A stretch of DNA of 64,000 nt from contig NZ_JAHWZX010000002.1 of NCBI RefSeq assembly GCF_019351405.1, positions 124,001 to 188,000 of the forward strand, given 5' to 3'. A model generated the notes under the pieces. That model saw only the letters and a list, made by a program, of their open reading frames with translations. It did no database searches and had not been told where the DNA came from. Origin of the DNA: Stakelama flava (GTDB taxonomy: Bacteria > Pseudomonadota > Alphaproteobacteria > Sphingomonadales > Sphingomonadaceae). Made by a program: the position numbers and the translations under genes. Of this stretch, positions 56,576 to 64,000 are shown piece by piece. The stretch's first letter is position 1; every line of letters begins with the position of its first letter.

Positions 56576-57940
56576 ATGGCCAGAATCGAAAAACTGCTGA
56601 TCGCCAATCGCGGTGAGATCGCGCTGCGCATCCATCGCGCCTGTCACGAAATGGGCATTCGCACCGTGGCGGTCCATTCGACCGCCGACGCCGACGCCAT
56701 GCATGTCCGCCTTGCGGACGAAGCGATCTGCATCGGCCCGCCGCCCGCGGGCGAAAGCTATCTCAACATCCCGAACATCATTTCGGCTGCGGAAGTTTCC
56801 GGGGCCGACGCGATCCATCCCGGCTATGGTTTCCTGAGCGAAAACGCGAAGTTTGCCGAGATCGTCGAGTTACACAACATCCTGTTCGTCGGCCCGAAGC
56901 CCGAACATATCCGCATCATGGGCGACAAGGTGGAGGCGAAGCGCACGGCCGGAAAACTGGGCCTGCCGCTGGTGCCGGGTTCCGACGGCGCGATCACCGA
57001 TGTCGATGAGGCAAAGAAACTGGCCGCCGAAATCGGCTATCCGGTGCTCATAAAGGCGGCATCGGGCGGTGGCGGCCGCGGCATGAAGGTGGTGCCGGGT
57101 GAGGACCAGCTCGAAACGCTGATGCGTCAGGCAGGCAGCGAGGCGAAGGCAGCGTTCGGCGACGCCACCGTCTATATGGAAAAATATCTCGGCAATCCGC
57201 GCCATATCGAATTTCAGGTGTTCGGCGACGGCAATGGCAACGCCATCCATCTGGGCGAGCGCGACTGTTCGCTGCAGCGACGTCACCAGAAGGTGCTGGA
57301 GGAAGCCCCCTCCCCCGTCATCAGCGCTGAAGAGCGCGAACGCATGGGCGGCATCGTCGCTGGCGCGATGGCCGATATGGGCTATCGCGGCGCGGGGACG
57401 ATCGAATTTCTTTGGGAAAAAGGTGAATTCTATTTCATTGAAATGAATACCCGGCTTCAGGTCGAACATCCGGTTACCGAAGCGATCACCGGCCTCGACC
57501 TGGTGCGCGAACAGATTCGCATTGCCGAGGGCGAACCGCTTTCGGTCGCGCAGAAGGACGTCGAATTTCGCGGGCACGCGATCGAGTGCCGGATCAATGC
57601 CGAGGACCCGCGCACCTTCACCCCGTCGCCGGGCAAGGTTACCCATTTCCACCAACCCGGCGGGATGAACGTGCGCGTCGACAGCGGGCTGTACGCCGGG
57701 TATCGGATTCCGCCATATTACGACAGCATGATCGCCAAGCTGATCGTCTATGGCCGCACGCGGAAGGGCGCGCTGATGCGGCTTCGTCGTGCGCTGGACG
57801 AATTCGTCGTGGAAGGGATCAAAACGACGATCCCGCTGCATCAGGCCTTGCTCGACAATCCCGAATTCCAGCAGGGGGCCTATACGATCAAATGGCTTGA
57901 GGAATGGCTTGCCGGGGAAGAAGAAGAAGAAGCGGAATGA
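56576..57940 (+). CDS. accC: Acetyl-CoA carboxylase biotin carboxylase subunit
   Basis: The protein has 454 residues, the normal AccC length. [22 protein letters not shown] opens the BC domain. ATP-grasp motifs include [14 protein letters not shown] and [20 protein letters not shown] with the catalytic Glu and Arg. A short acidic tail (EEEEEAE) ends the protein. It carboxylates the biotin of AccB with bicarbonate and ATP, starting fatty-acid synthesis. Its stop overlaps the arsC start as ATGA. Confidence 0.97.
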   Translation: MARIEKLLIANRGEIALRIHRACHEMGIRTVAVHSTADADAMHVRLADEAICIGPPPAGESYLNIPNIISAAEVSGADAIHPGYGFLSENAKFAEIVELHNILFVGPKPEHIRIMGDKVEAKRTAGKLGLPLVPGSDGAITDVDEAKKLAAEIGYPVLIKAASGGGGRGMKVVPGEDQLETLMRQAGSEAKAAFGDATVYMEKYLGNPRHIEFQVFGDGNGNAIHLGERDCSLQRRHQKVLEEAPSPVISAEERERMGGIVAGAMADMGYRGAGTIEFLWEKGEFYFIEMNTRLQVEHPVTEAITGLDLVREQIRIAEGEPLSVAQKDVEFRGHAIECRINAEDPRTFTPSPGKVTHFHQPGGMNVRVDSGLYAGYRIPPYYDSMIAKLIVYGRTRKGALMRLRRALDEFVVEGIKTTIPLHQALLDNPEFQQGAYTIKWLEEWLAGEEEEEAE

Positions 57941-58281
57941 AGGCGACGATCTGGCATAATCCGCGCTGCTCAAAATCGCGCGAGACGCTGAAAATCCTCG
58001 AAGCGGAACCGGGGGTCGAGGTCGATATTGTGAAATATCTCGAATCGCCGCCCAGCCGCGAAACGCTTGCCAAACTGTACAAGCGCGCAGGCATATCGGC
58101 GCGCGACGGCCTTCGCACGCAGGAAGCGAAGGCGAAGGAACTGGGGCTGAAAGACGCGAGCGAAGGCGAAATCCTCGATGCCATGGCCGAACATCCGATC
58201 CTGATCGAACGGCCGCTTGTGGAGACCGAAAAGGGCGCGGTGCTGGGCCGCCCGCCCGAAAAGGTCCGGGAAATCCTGTAA
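57937..58281 (+). CDS. arsC: ArsC-family arsenate reductase-like thioredoxin-fold protein
   Basis: The protein has 114 residues. [16 protein letters not shown] holds the single active-site Cys C11, and [20 protein letters not shown] is the conserved ArsC C-terminal half with the Arg that binds arsenate. The glutaredoxin-dependent class lacks a second active-site Cys, as here. It overlaps accC by 4 bases, so it is expressed with housekeeping genes. No arsR, arsB or acr3 is near, so a detoxification role in an ars operon is not supported here. Confidence 0.9.
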   Translation: MKATIWHNPRCSKSRETLKILEAEPGVEVDIVKYLESPPSRETLAKLYKRAGISARDGLRTQEAKAKELGLKDASEGEILDAMAEHPILIERPLVETEKGAVLGRPPEKVREIL

Positions 58282-58287
58282 GCCTTC

Positions 58288-59766
58288 GTGGTCGCATCCG
58301 TCCCTGCCCTTGAGCCCGGCCGTAATTGCTGGCGGATCGAACATGCGAGCGCGGCGAATGTGATCGTCGACGCCGACGATTATTTTCGCATTTGCCGCGA
58401 TGCGATGAAAAAGGCCGAGCATCAGATTCTGCTGATCGGATGGGATTTCGACGCCCGCATCCGCCTGGTTCAGGATGATGAGGATGAAGCGCCGGGCGAA
58501 GTCGGCGCATTCCTCGACTGGCTGATCGCACGAAAACCCGGCCTGCATGTCAACATCCTGCGCTGGGACACCGGCGCGTTGAAAAGCCTGGCGCGGGGCC
58601 GAACGATGCTGACGCTGGCGCGATGGTGGTGGCACAAGCGCATTCATCTTAAACTGGATCGTTTCCACCCCGCTGGGGCGTCGCACCATCAGAAAATTGT
58701 GGTCATCGACGATTGTCTCGCCTTTTGCGGTGGGATCGACATGACCGACGACCGATGGGACACGCGCGCGCATCGCGACAAGGAACCCGACCGGGTCGAA
58801 CCGGGCGGCAACGCGTATGGCCCGTGGCACGATGCGACGACGGCGCTTACCGGCCCGGTGGCGAAAGCGCTGGGCGAACTTTGCCGCGACCGCTGGACCC
58901 GCGCAGGCGGATCGCCGCTGCCCGTACCGCCGGCGACCGAGCCGCGCTGGCCCGAAACGCTGCCCAGGGCGTTCGAAAACTGCGATGTAGCGATTTCGCG
59001 CTCCTTCCCCGCCATGCCGGACCAGCAGCCGATCCGCGAGATCGAGCAACTATATCTCGATCTGATCGCGCGGGCCGAACACTGGATCTATGCAGAAAGC
59101 CAGTATTTCGCTTCGCGCCGTATTGCAGAGGCGATCGGCAAGCGGCTGGAAGAACCCGATGGCCCCGAAATCGTCATCGTCAATCCTGTGAAGGCGGATG
59201 GATGGTTGGAACAGGAAGCGATGGATTCAGCGCGCGCGCGCCTGCTCCGCGTATTGCAAAATAACGATCCGCACGGCCGGCTGGGCGTTTTTCATGCCGA
59301 AACGGCGGGCGGCAATCCGATCTATATCCATGCCAAGGTCACCGTGATCGACGGCCAAATCCTGCGCGTCGGATCGTCCAATTTCAACAATCGATCGCTC
59401 CGCCTCGATACCGAATGCGACGTGACGATCGATTCGACGCGCGGCGCCAACAGCGGTTGCGCCGACGCGGTCGCGCATGTCGCGCATGACCTGATCGCCG
59501 AACATCTGGGCAGCGATGCGGATCGGGTGAAGGCGGTGCTGGCCGAAACCGGGTCGCTGCTCGCGACGATCGAACGGCTGGCTGGGACGGGGCGGCGGCT
59601 GCGCCGCTATCGCCTTCCCGAAATCAACGCGGTGGAAAGCTGGCTCGCCGATAACGAGATACTCGACCCCGAAGGGCCGGAGGAAATGTTCGAACCCATT
59701 TCCAAACGCGGGCTGTTCCGGCGGCTTCGTCGTCGCCGGAACCGCAAATCGCGATCGAAACGGTAG
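58288..59766 (+). CDS. Phospholipase D-like protein (cardiolipin-synthase family)
   Basis: The protein has 492 residues from GTG 58288. It contains two HKD motifs: H134-x-K136-x4-D141 (HHQKIVVIDD) followed by FCGGIDMTDDRWD, and H348-x-K350-x4-D355 (IHAKVTVIDG) followed by VGSSNFNNRS. These form one active site. Related enzymes make cardiolipin or act as phospholipase D. There is no N-terminal transmembrane pair, unlike classic Cls. The C-terminus ends in a Lys/Arg-rich tail. It follows arsC by 6 bases in the acc operon. Substrate assignment is open. Confidence 0.88.
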   Translation: MVASVPALEPGRNCWRIEHASAANVIVDADDYFRICRDAMKKAEHQILLIGWDFDARIRLVQDDEDEAPGEVGAFLDWLIARKPGLHVNILRWDTGALKSLARGRTMLTLARWWWHKRIHLKLDRFHPAGASHHQKIVVIDDCLAFCGGIDMTDDRWDTRAHRDKEPDRVEPGGNAYGPWHDATTALTGPVAKALGELCRDRWTRAGGSPLPVPPATEPRWPETLPRAFENCDVAISRSFPAMPDQQPIREIEQLYLDLIARAEHWIYAESQYFASRRIAEAIGKRLEEPDGPEIVIVNPVKADGWLEQEAMDSARARLLRVLQNNDPHGRLGVFHAETAGGNPIYIHAKVTVIDGQILRVGSSNFNNRSLRLDTECDVTIDSTRGANSGCADAVAHVAHDLIAEHLGSDADRVKAVLAETGSLLATIERLAGTGRRLRRYRLPEINAVESWLADNEILDPEGPEEMFEPISKRGLFRRLRRRRNRKSRSKR

Positions 59767-59799
59767 CGGGATGCGCGCGCGCCCGCTAAAGGCGCAGAC

Positions 59800-62019
59800 A
59801 TGACCGACATCACGCCACAGATCGTCGCCGAGCACGGCTTTTCCCCCGAGGAATATGAGCGCGTGCTCGCCGCCATGGGACGCGAACCCAACCTTACCGA
59901 ACTGGGCATATTCTCCGTCATGTGGTCGGAGCATTGCAGCTATAAATCCAGCCGCATCCACCTGAAGAAGCTTCCCACCGAAGGGCCGCAGGTCATTTGC
60001 GGCCCCGGCGAAAATGCCGGGGTGGTCGATATCGGCGATGGCCAGGCGGCGATCTTCAAGATGGAGAGCCACAACCATCCCAGCTATATCGAGCCATATC
60101 AGGGCGCAGCGACCGGCGTGGGCGGCATATTGCGCGATGTGTTCACGATGGGCGCGCGCCCGATCGCAAACCTCAACGCGCTTCGGTTCGGCCGGCCCGA
60201 TCATCCGAAGATGCGCCACCTGATCGCGGGCGTGGTTCACGGCATCGGCGGCTATGGCAATTGCGTCGGCGTTCCCACCGTCGGCGGAGAGGTGAATTTT
60301 CATCCCGCCTATGACGGCAACATCCTGGTCAATGCGATGACGGTCGGCGTCGCGGATACCGACAGGATTTTCTATTCGGCGGCCAGCGGTGTGGGCAATC
60401 CGATCGTCTATGTCGGATCGAAGACCGGGCGCGACGGCATCCATGGTGCGACCATGGCGAGCGCCGATTTCGGCGAGGATTCGGAAGAGAAGCGCCCCAC
60501 GGTTCAGGTCGGCGATCCGTTTACCGAAAAACTGTTGATCGAGGCGTGCCTTGAATTGATGGCATCGGATGCGATCGTCGCGATTCAGGATATGGGGGCG
60601 GCCGGCCTCACCTCGTCCAGCGTCGAAATGGCGTCGAAGGGCGGCGTCGGCATCGAACTCGTCATGGACGACGTTCCGCAGCGCGAAACCGGCATGACGC
60701 CGTATGAAATGATGCTTTCCGAAAGCCAGGAACGCATGCTGATGGTGCTGAAGCCCGGCCGCGAGGGCGAAGCCGAAGCCATCTTCCGCAAATGGGAACT
60801 GGACTTCGCTGTCATCGGCACGGTCACCGACACCGGGCGCATGGTCCTGAAATGGCGCGGCGATACGGTGGCCGACATCCCGCTCGGTCCGCTCGCCGAC
60901 GACGCGCCGCTTTATGATCGTCCGCATGTCGCGCCGGTGGTGCCCGCGATGCCCGACGACATCCCTGAATGCAGCGATATCAAGGCGGACCTGCTGACGC
61001 TGATCGGGTCGCCCGACATCGCTTCGCGCCGCTGGATATGGGAACAATATGACCATATGGTCGGTGCCGATACGGTACAGCGCCCCGGCGGCGACGCGGC
61101 GGTGGTGCGCGTCCACGGCACCGACAAGGCGCTGGCGATGACCACCGACTGCACCCCGCGCTATTGCCATGCGGACCCTGTCGAAGGCGGGAAACAGGCG
61201 ATTGCCGAGGCGTGGCGCAACCTGTCGGCGGTCGGCGCGACGCCGCTTGCCGTGACCAACTGCCTCAATTTCGCCAATCCGCAGCGCCCCGAAATCATGG
61301 GGCAGTTCGTCGGTTGCCTGGAGGGCATGGGGGATGCGTGCCGCGCGCTCGATTTCCCGATCGTATCGGGCAATGTCAGCCTGTATAATGAAAGCAAGGC
61401 CACCGGCGGCGGCTCGGCGATCCTTCCCACGCCCGCGATCGGCGGCGTCGGGTTGCTGAAGGACTGGACCCGATCGTGCCGGATCGGCTTCACCGGAACC
61501 GGCGATGCCATTCTGGTCGTCGGCGACCGGATGGGCCATCTCGGTCAGTCGCTCTGGCTTCGCGAGGTGCTCGGCCGTGAAGACGGCCCGCCCCCGCCGG
61601 TCGACTTGCGCGCCGAACGCAAGGCGGGCGATTTCATCCGCAGCGGCATCGAAAATGGCTGGGTCACCGCCTGTCACGACGTATCGGACGGCGGCCTTGC
61701 CGTTGCGGTTGCCGAAATGGCGCTGGCATCGGGCATCGGCGCGATGATCAACGAACCGCAGCCCTTCGGCGTCGCGGGCAGCTTTTTCGGCGAGGATCAG
61801 GGACTGTACGTCGTCACGCTGCGCGACGATTCGCTCGCCGATTTCATGGAAGCTTCGGAAAAAGCGGATGTTGTCGTCGATCTGCTCGGCCGCACCATTC
61901 GCGATCGTATCGTGTTCGAACTGGAAGACGCCGATGCGGTCGTGTCGCTTGACGAGCTTCGCGCCGCGCATGAAGGCTTCTTCCCAAAATTGATGGGAGA
62001 GGACGCGGCACTGGCCTGA
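59800..62019 (+). CDS. purL: Phosphoribosylformylglycinamidine synthase subunit PurL
   Basis: The protein has 739 residues, the size of small PurL that works with PurS and PurQ. The N-terminus has [18 protein letters not shown], where the catalytic His and the ATP site lie. [36 protein letters not shown] and the repeated second half ([31 protein letters not shown]) follow. It makes FGAM from FGAR in purine synthesis. The gap after the PLD gene is 33 bases. purQ and purS are not in the window. Confidence 0.96.
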   Translation: MTDITPQIVAEHGFSPEEYERVLAAMGREPNLTELGIFSVMWSEHCSYKSSRIHLKKLPTEGPQVICGPGENAGVVDIGDGQAAIFKMESHNHPSYIEPYQGAATGVGGILRDVFTMGARPIANLNALRFGRPDHPKMRHLIAGVVHGIGGYGNCVGVPTVGGEVNFHPAYDGNILVNAMTVGVADTDRIFYSAASGVGNPIVYVGSKTGRDGIHGATMASADFGEDSEEKRPTVQVGDPFTEKLLIEACLELMASDAIVAIQDMGAAGLTSSSVEMASKGGVGIELVMDDVPQRETGMTPYEMMLSESQERMLMVLKPGREGEAEAIFRKWELDFAVIGTVTDTGRMVLKWRGDTVADIPLGPLADDAPLYDRPHVAPVVPAMPDDIPECSDIKADLLTLIGSPDIASRRWIWEQYDHMVGADTVQRPGGDAAVVRVHGTDKALAMTTDCTPRYCHADPVEGGKQAIAEAWRNLSAVGATPLAVTNCLNFANPQRPEIMGQFVGCLEGMGDACRALDFPIVSGNVSLYNESKATGGGSAILPTPAIGGVGLLKDWTRSCRIGFTGTGDAILVVGDRMGHLGQSLWLREVLGREDGPPPPVDLRAERKAGDFIRSGIENGWVTACHDVSDGGLAVAVAEMALASGIGAMINEPQPFGVAGSFFGEDQGLYVVTLRDDSLADFMEASEKADVVVDLLGRTIRDRIVFELEDADAVVSLDELRAAHEGFFPKLMGEDAALA

Positions 62020-62107
62020 ACCGGCACGGCACGGGAAACGGCCAGAGGGAACGGAAAGCGTCGCCGCCGGTTGGCATCTCACCCGTGATTTTTCCAAGGA
62101 TATCAGC

Positions 62108-62482
62108 ATGACCGACACACTTCCCCCGCTTGCACGAGAGCTCGGCTTCGAGCGCGGGATGAAGTGCTGGTTCCGCGACCTGCCCGACGATGTGCGAAAG
62201 GCGATCGCGCCCGAAAAAGCGGGAATGGAAGAACTCGCCGCCCCATCCGCGGGAATCGAGGGCGCATTGATCTTTGTCGAAAGCCGCGAAACGCTCGACA
62301 AGGAACTGGGCGCGTTTCACGAACTGCTCGACACCAATGGTTTTGTCTGGGTCGCCTACGGCAAGGAACTGAGCGAATCGGACGTGCTCGACGCCGCATC
62401 GCCGTGCGATATGGTACATGCGGGCGGCGTGACGCTTGCCGGTGGCCGCGCGATCAAGCTGGCGCACCGCCCTGGCCACTGA
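62108..62482 (+). CDS. DUF3052-like hypothetical protein
   Basis: The protein has 124 residues. LARELGFERGMKCWFRDLPDDV and ALIFVESRETLDKELGAFHELLDTNGFVWVAYGKE resemble DUF3052-type proteins (LxxKLGIKPGM ... LFVTSRAEL ... WVSWPK). The match is judged by eye and is moderate. No catalytic motif is evident. It lies 88 bases after purL and 84 before DUF418. Confidence 0.6.
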   Translation: MTDTLPPLARELGFERGMKCWFRDLPDDVRKAIAPEKAGMEELAAPSAGIEGALIFVESRETLDKELGAFHELLDTNGFVWVAYGKELSESDVLDAASPCDMVHAGGVTLAGGRAIKLAHRPGH

Positions 62483-62529
62483 TCGCCCTACGCAAACGGA
62501 CTTGTCGTGCAGTGTCATCCCGCATTAGT

Positions 62530-62549
62530 GTGTTGATTATATATAACAC
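62530..62549. promoter_or_regulatory. AT-rich palindrome upstream of the DUF418 gene
   Basis: GTGTT (62530-62534) and AACAC (62545-62549) flank GATTATATAT. The AT-richness is striking here and contains a TATATA likely to serve as -10. It ends 17 bases before the GTG start. Confidence 0.35.
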
Positions 62550-62566
62550 CTAAAGGGGGAGTCGGG

Positions 62567-63844
62567 GTGGCAACCACCGGAACGGATCGGATCGTCACGC
62601 TGGACATTATCCGCGGGGTCGCGGTGATGGGCATACTGACAATGAACATCGCCGCATTCGGCCTGATCGAACCGGCCTATCTCAACCCCCTCGCGCAGCC
62701 CGGCGCCGACGGGGGCGATATCGCCGTGTATCTGATCAACTTCCTGTTTTTCGACGGGAAGATGCGGGGGTTGTTCTCCTTCCTGTTCGGCGCATCGATG
62801 CTGATGGTGATCCTGCGCGCCAAGGCAGGCGGCAACAGCGCGATCCGCACCCATTATGCCCGCATGGTGTGGCTGCTGGTGTTCGGCCTGATCCATTTAT
62901 GGCTGATGTGGTGGGGCGACATACTGACGTTGTACGCGCTGGTCGGGATGATCGCCTGGTTCTTCCGCACCCAGCCGCCCCACAAACTGATCGCTGGCGC
63001 AATTGCGCTTATGGTCGCGCAATTCGCGCTGATGCTGCTGCTTCCCTTCGGAATCTTTATGATGCAGCTTGCCTCGCATCAGCCCGATGCGGGCGAACAG
63101 GTCCATCAGGCGCTGACGCAATTCCGGCACGGGTTCGGCATCCCCGAACGCGAATGGTCGATGGCGCAGATCGCACTGTACCGATCGGGCTATGGCGCGA
63201 TCCTCAACCACAGAATGGAAACCGCATTTTCCGGCCCGGTAAATTCGCTGATCTTCTCCGGCGCCGAAACGCTTGCCTATATGATGCTTGGCATGGCGTG
63301 CCTGAAATCCGGTTTCCTGTCCGGAGAAGCGCCGCGCGCGACCTATCGCAAATGGGTGCTGATCGGATTCGGAGTGGGCCTTCCCGTCTATGCACTGCTT
63401 GCCGCCCTGCTGCTGCTGACCGGTTTTACCCCGCTGGCGGTTGCCGCTATCGTCATGACGGCGACCGTTCCGGTCCGTCCGCTGATGATCATGGGCTGGG
63501 CGGCGCTGATCATCCTTGCGATTCCGCGCACCGGCGCGCTGTCGCGGCGTATCGCGGCGGCCGGACGCATGGCCTTTTCCAATTATCTCGGGACCAGCCT
63601 GCTGTGCACCTTTCTGTTCTACGGCTATGGGACGGGCTGGTACGGTATGCTCGACCGCGCGCAATTATATCTTGTCGTCTTCGCGGTGTGGGCGATCATC
63701 CTGCTCTGGTCCGAACCATGGCTCCGCCATTTTCGATATGGCCCGCTCGAATGGTTGTGGCGATGCTGTGCGCGCGGCAAACTTCAGCCGCTTCGCGGCA
63801 GCGCGCTGGCCCCGCCAGCTAATATTGCGACCCACCCGCAATAA
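62567..63844 (+). CDS. DUF418 family integral membrane protein
   Basis: The protein has 425 residues from GTG 62567, behind AAAGGGGGAG. RIVTLDIIRGVAVMGILTMNI is the typical first segment, and MVWLLVFGLIHLWLMWWGDILTLYALVGMI is a second conserved block. The DUF418 part with AFSNYLGTSLLCTFLFYGYGTGWYG and LLWSEPWLRHFRYGPLEWLWR is at the C-terminus. It has about ten helices. These proteins are heparan-N-acetyltransferase-like membrane proteins of unknown substrate. The stop is taken at 63844. Confidence 0.85.
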   Translation: MATTGTDRIVTLDIIRGVAVMGILTMNIAAFGLIEPAYLNPLAQPGADGGDIAVYLINFLFFDGKMRGLFSFLFGASMLMVILRAKAGGNSAIRTHYARMVWLLVFGLIHLWLMWWGDILTLYALVGMIAWFFRTQPPHKLIAGAIALMVAQFALMLLLPFGIFMMQLASHQPDAGEQVHQALTQFRHGFGIPEREWSMAQIALYRSGYGAILNHRMETAFSGPVNSLIFSGAETLAYMMLGMACLKSGFLSGEAPRATYRKWVLIGFGVGLPVYALLAALLLLTGFTPLAVAAIVMTATVPVRPLMIMGWAALIILAIPRTGALSRRIAAAGRMAFSNYLGTSLLCTFLFYGYGTGWYGMLDRAQLYLVVFAVWAIILLWSEPWLRHFRYGPLEWLWRCCARGKLQPLRGSALAPPANIATHPQ

Positions 63845-63846
63845 TT

Positions 63847-63865
63847 ATTGCAACTCGCTATCAAT
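63847..63865. promoter_or_regulatory. Fur-like box upstream of the bacterioferritin-associated ferredoxin
   Basis: ATTGCAACTCGCTATCAAT is a partial palindrome: ATTG and CAAT ends with matching A and T at positions 7 and 13. It resembles the TTGC-A-N-TCAAT iron boxes used by alphaproteobacterial Fur. It lies 41 bases before the ATG, where it could block transcription when iron is plentiful. Confidence 0.45.
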
Positions 63866-63906
63866 ATCCCTATCCCGGCTCCCAGCAGCTTGGGAGACAG
63901 ACACCG

Positions 63907-64000
63907 ATGGTCGTTTGCGTGTGCAATGCAATTCGGGAAAAAGACGTCCGCGCCGCCGCCCGTGCCGGCGCCACCAGCGCCTGCCAGGCGTATCGTGCGG
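63907..64000 (+). CDS. bfd: Bacterioferritin-associated ferredoxin (start, cut by window edge)
   Basis: Only 31 residues are visible. The start VVCVCNAIREKDVRAAARAG has the first CxC of the 2Fe-2S domain (C4 and C6) and the Bfd-type helix, with a further Cys at residue 26. Bfd reduces ferric cores of bacterioferritin to release iron. The Fur-like box just upstream agrees. A related 2Fe-2S protein cannot be excluded because the later Cys pair is outside. Confidence 0.7.
   Translation, partial: MVVCVCNAIREKDVRAAARAGATSACQAYRA

Noticed and set aside
57937..58281. Arsenic-resistance operon
   Set aside because: Only an ArsC-fold gene is present, coupled to accC. No arsR, arsB or acr3 is nearby.
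59227..62301. A 1024-codon antisense frame over the PLD gene and purL
   Set aside because: The sense strand encodes PurL with all motifs. The antisense product is composition noise.

Overview
This is a GC-rich (mid-60s % by eye) alphaproteobacterial chromosome segment, most likely from the Sphingomonadales. The grounds are the GcrA and TrcR (DUF1013) cell-cycle regulators, the petABC bc1 operon, the DUF1192 and ThiS-ThiG fusion proteins, and frequent GTG/TTG starts with 4-base stop/start overlaps. I see no rRNA, tRNA, CRISPR array, prophage or complete insertion sequence. Almost everything is housekeeping.

Layout. 0-6.5 kb: a cut glutathione S-transferase, an XRE/MmyB-type regulator divergent from an SDR enzyme, trcR, and a two-gene operon of a metallophosphoesterase and a family-1 glycosyltransferase that resembles the PlcP-Agt phosphate-stress lipid-remodelling pair, followed by a quinone oxidoreductase and DUF1192. 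6.7-17 kb: clpA, a membrane diguanylate cyclase, fadD, a serine hydrolase, and an aldehyde dehydrogenase/MFS operon. 17-24 kb: xseB-ispA-coaD-cyclophilin-queA, a small Cys-repeat secreted protein, a CDF metal exporter, ychF, maoC. 24-34 kb: a Tyr-rich lipoprotein, apt, petCBA (minus strand), trmL-hemF-GNAT, two integral membrane proteins, lipB, a Met-rich lipoprotein, and queE/queC. 34-43 kb: hslO, argF, argD, an ABC-2 permease, gcrA, parE. 43-51.8 kb: rpoB-rpoC with an unusual 595-bp upstream region lacking rplJL and a strong terminator after rpoC. 51.8-54.5 kb: a small variable segment (TetR/VOC pair, a frameshifted remnant of a propionyl-CoA carboxylase biotin domain, and an orphan formylglycine-generating enzyme). 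54.5-64 kb: thiSG fusion, aroQ-accB-accC-arsC-PLD, purL, a DUF3052-like protein, a DUF418 membrane protein and the start of a bacterioferritin-associated ferredoxin behind a Fur-like box.

How the genes connect. Queuosine synthesis (queA, queE, queC), fatty-acid metabolism (accBC, fadD, maoC, lipB), respiration (bc1, hemF), arginine (argF, argD), proteostasis (clpA, hslO), cell-cycle control (gcrA, trcR, parE) and transcription (rpoBC) are represented, mostly as small operons. The most interesting material is regulatory or small: a 9-bp inverted repeat resembling paired Pho boxes before the PlcP/Agt-like operon, 33-bp direct repeats next to the rpoB promoter, and three unusual low-complexity or repeat-bearing exported proteins.
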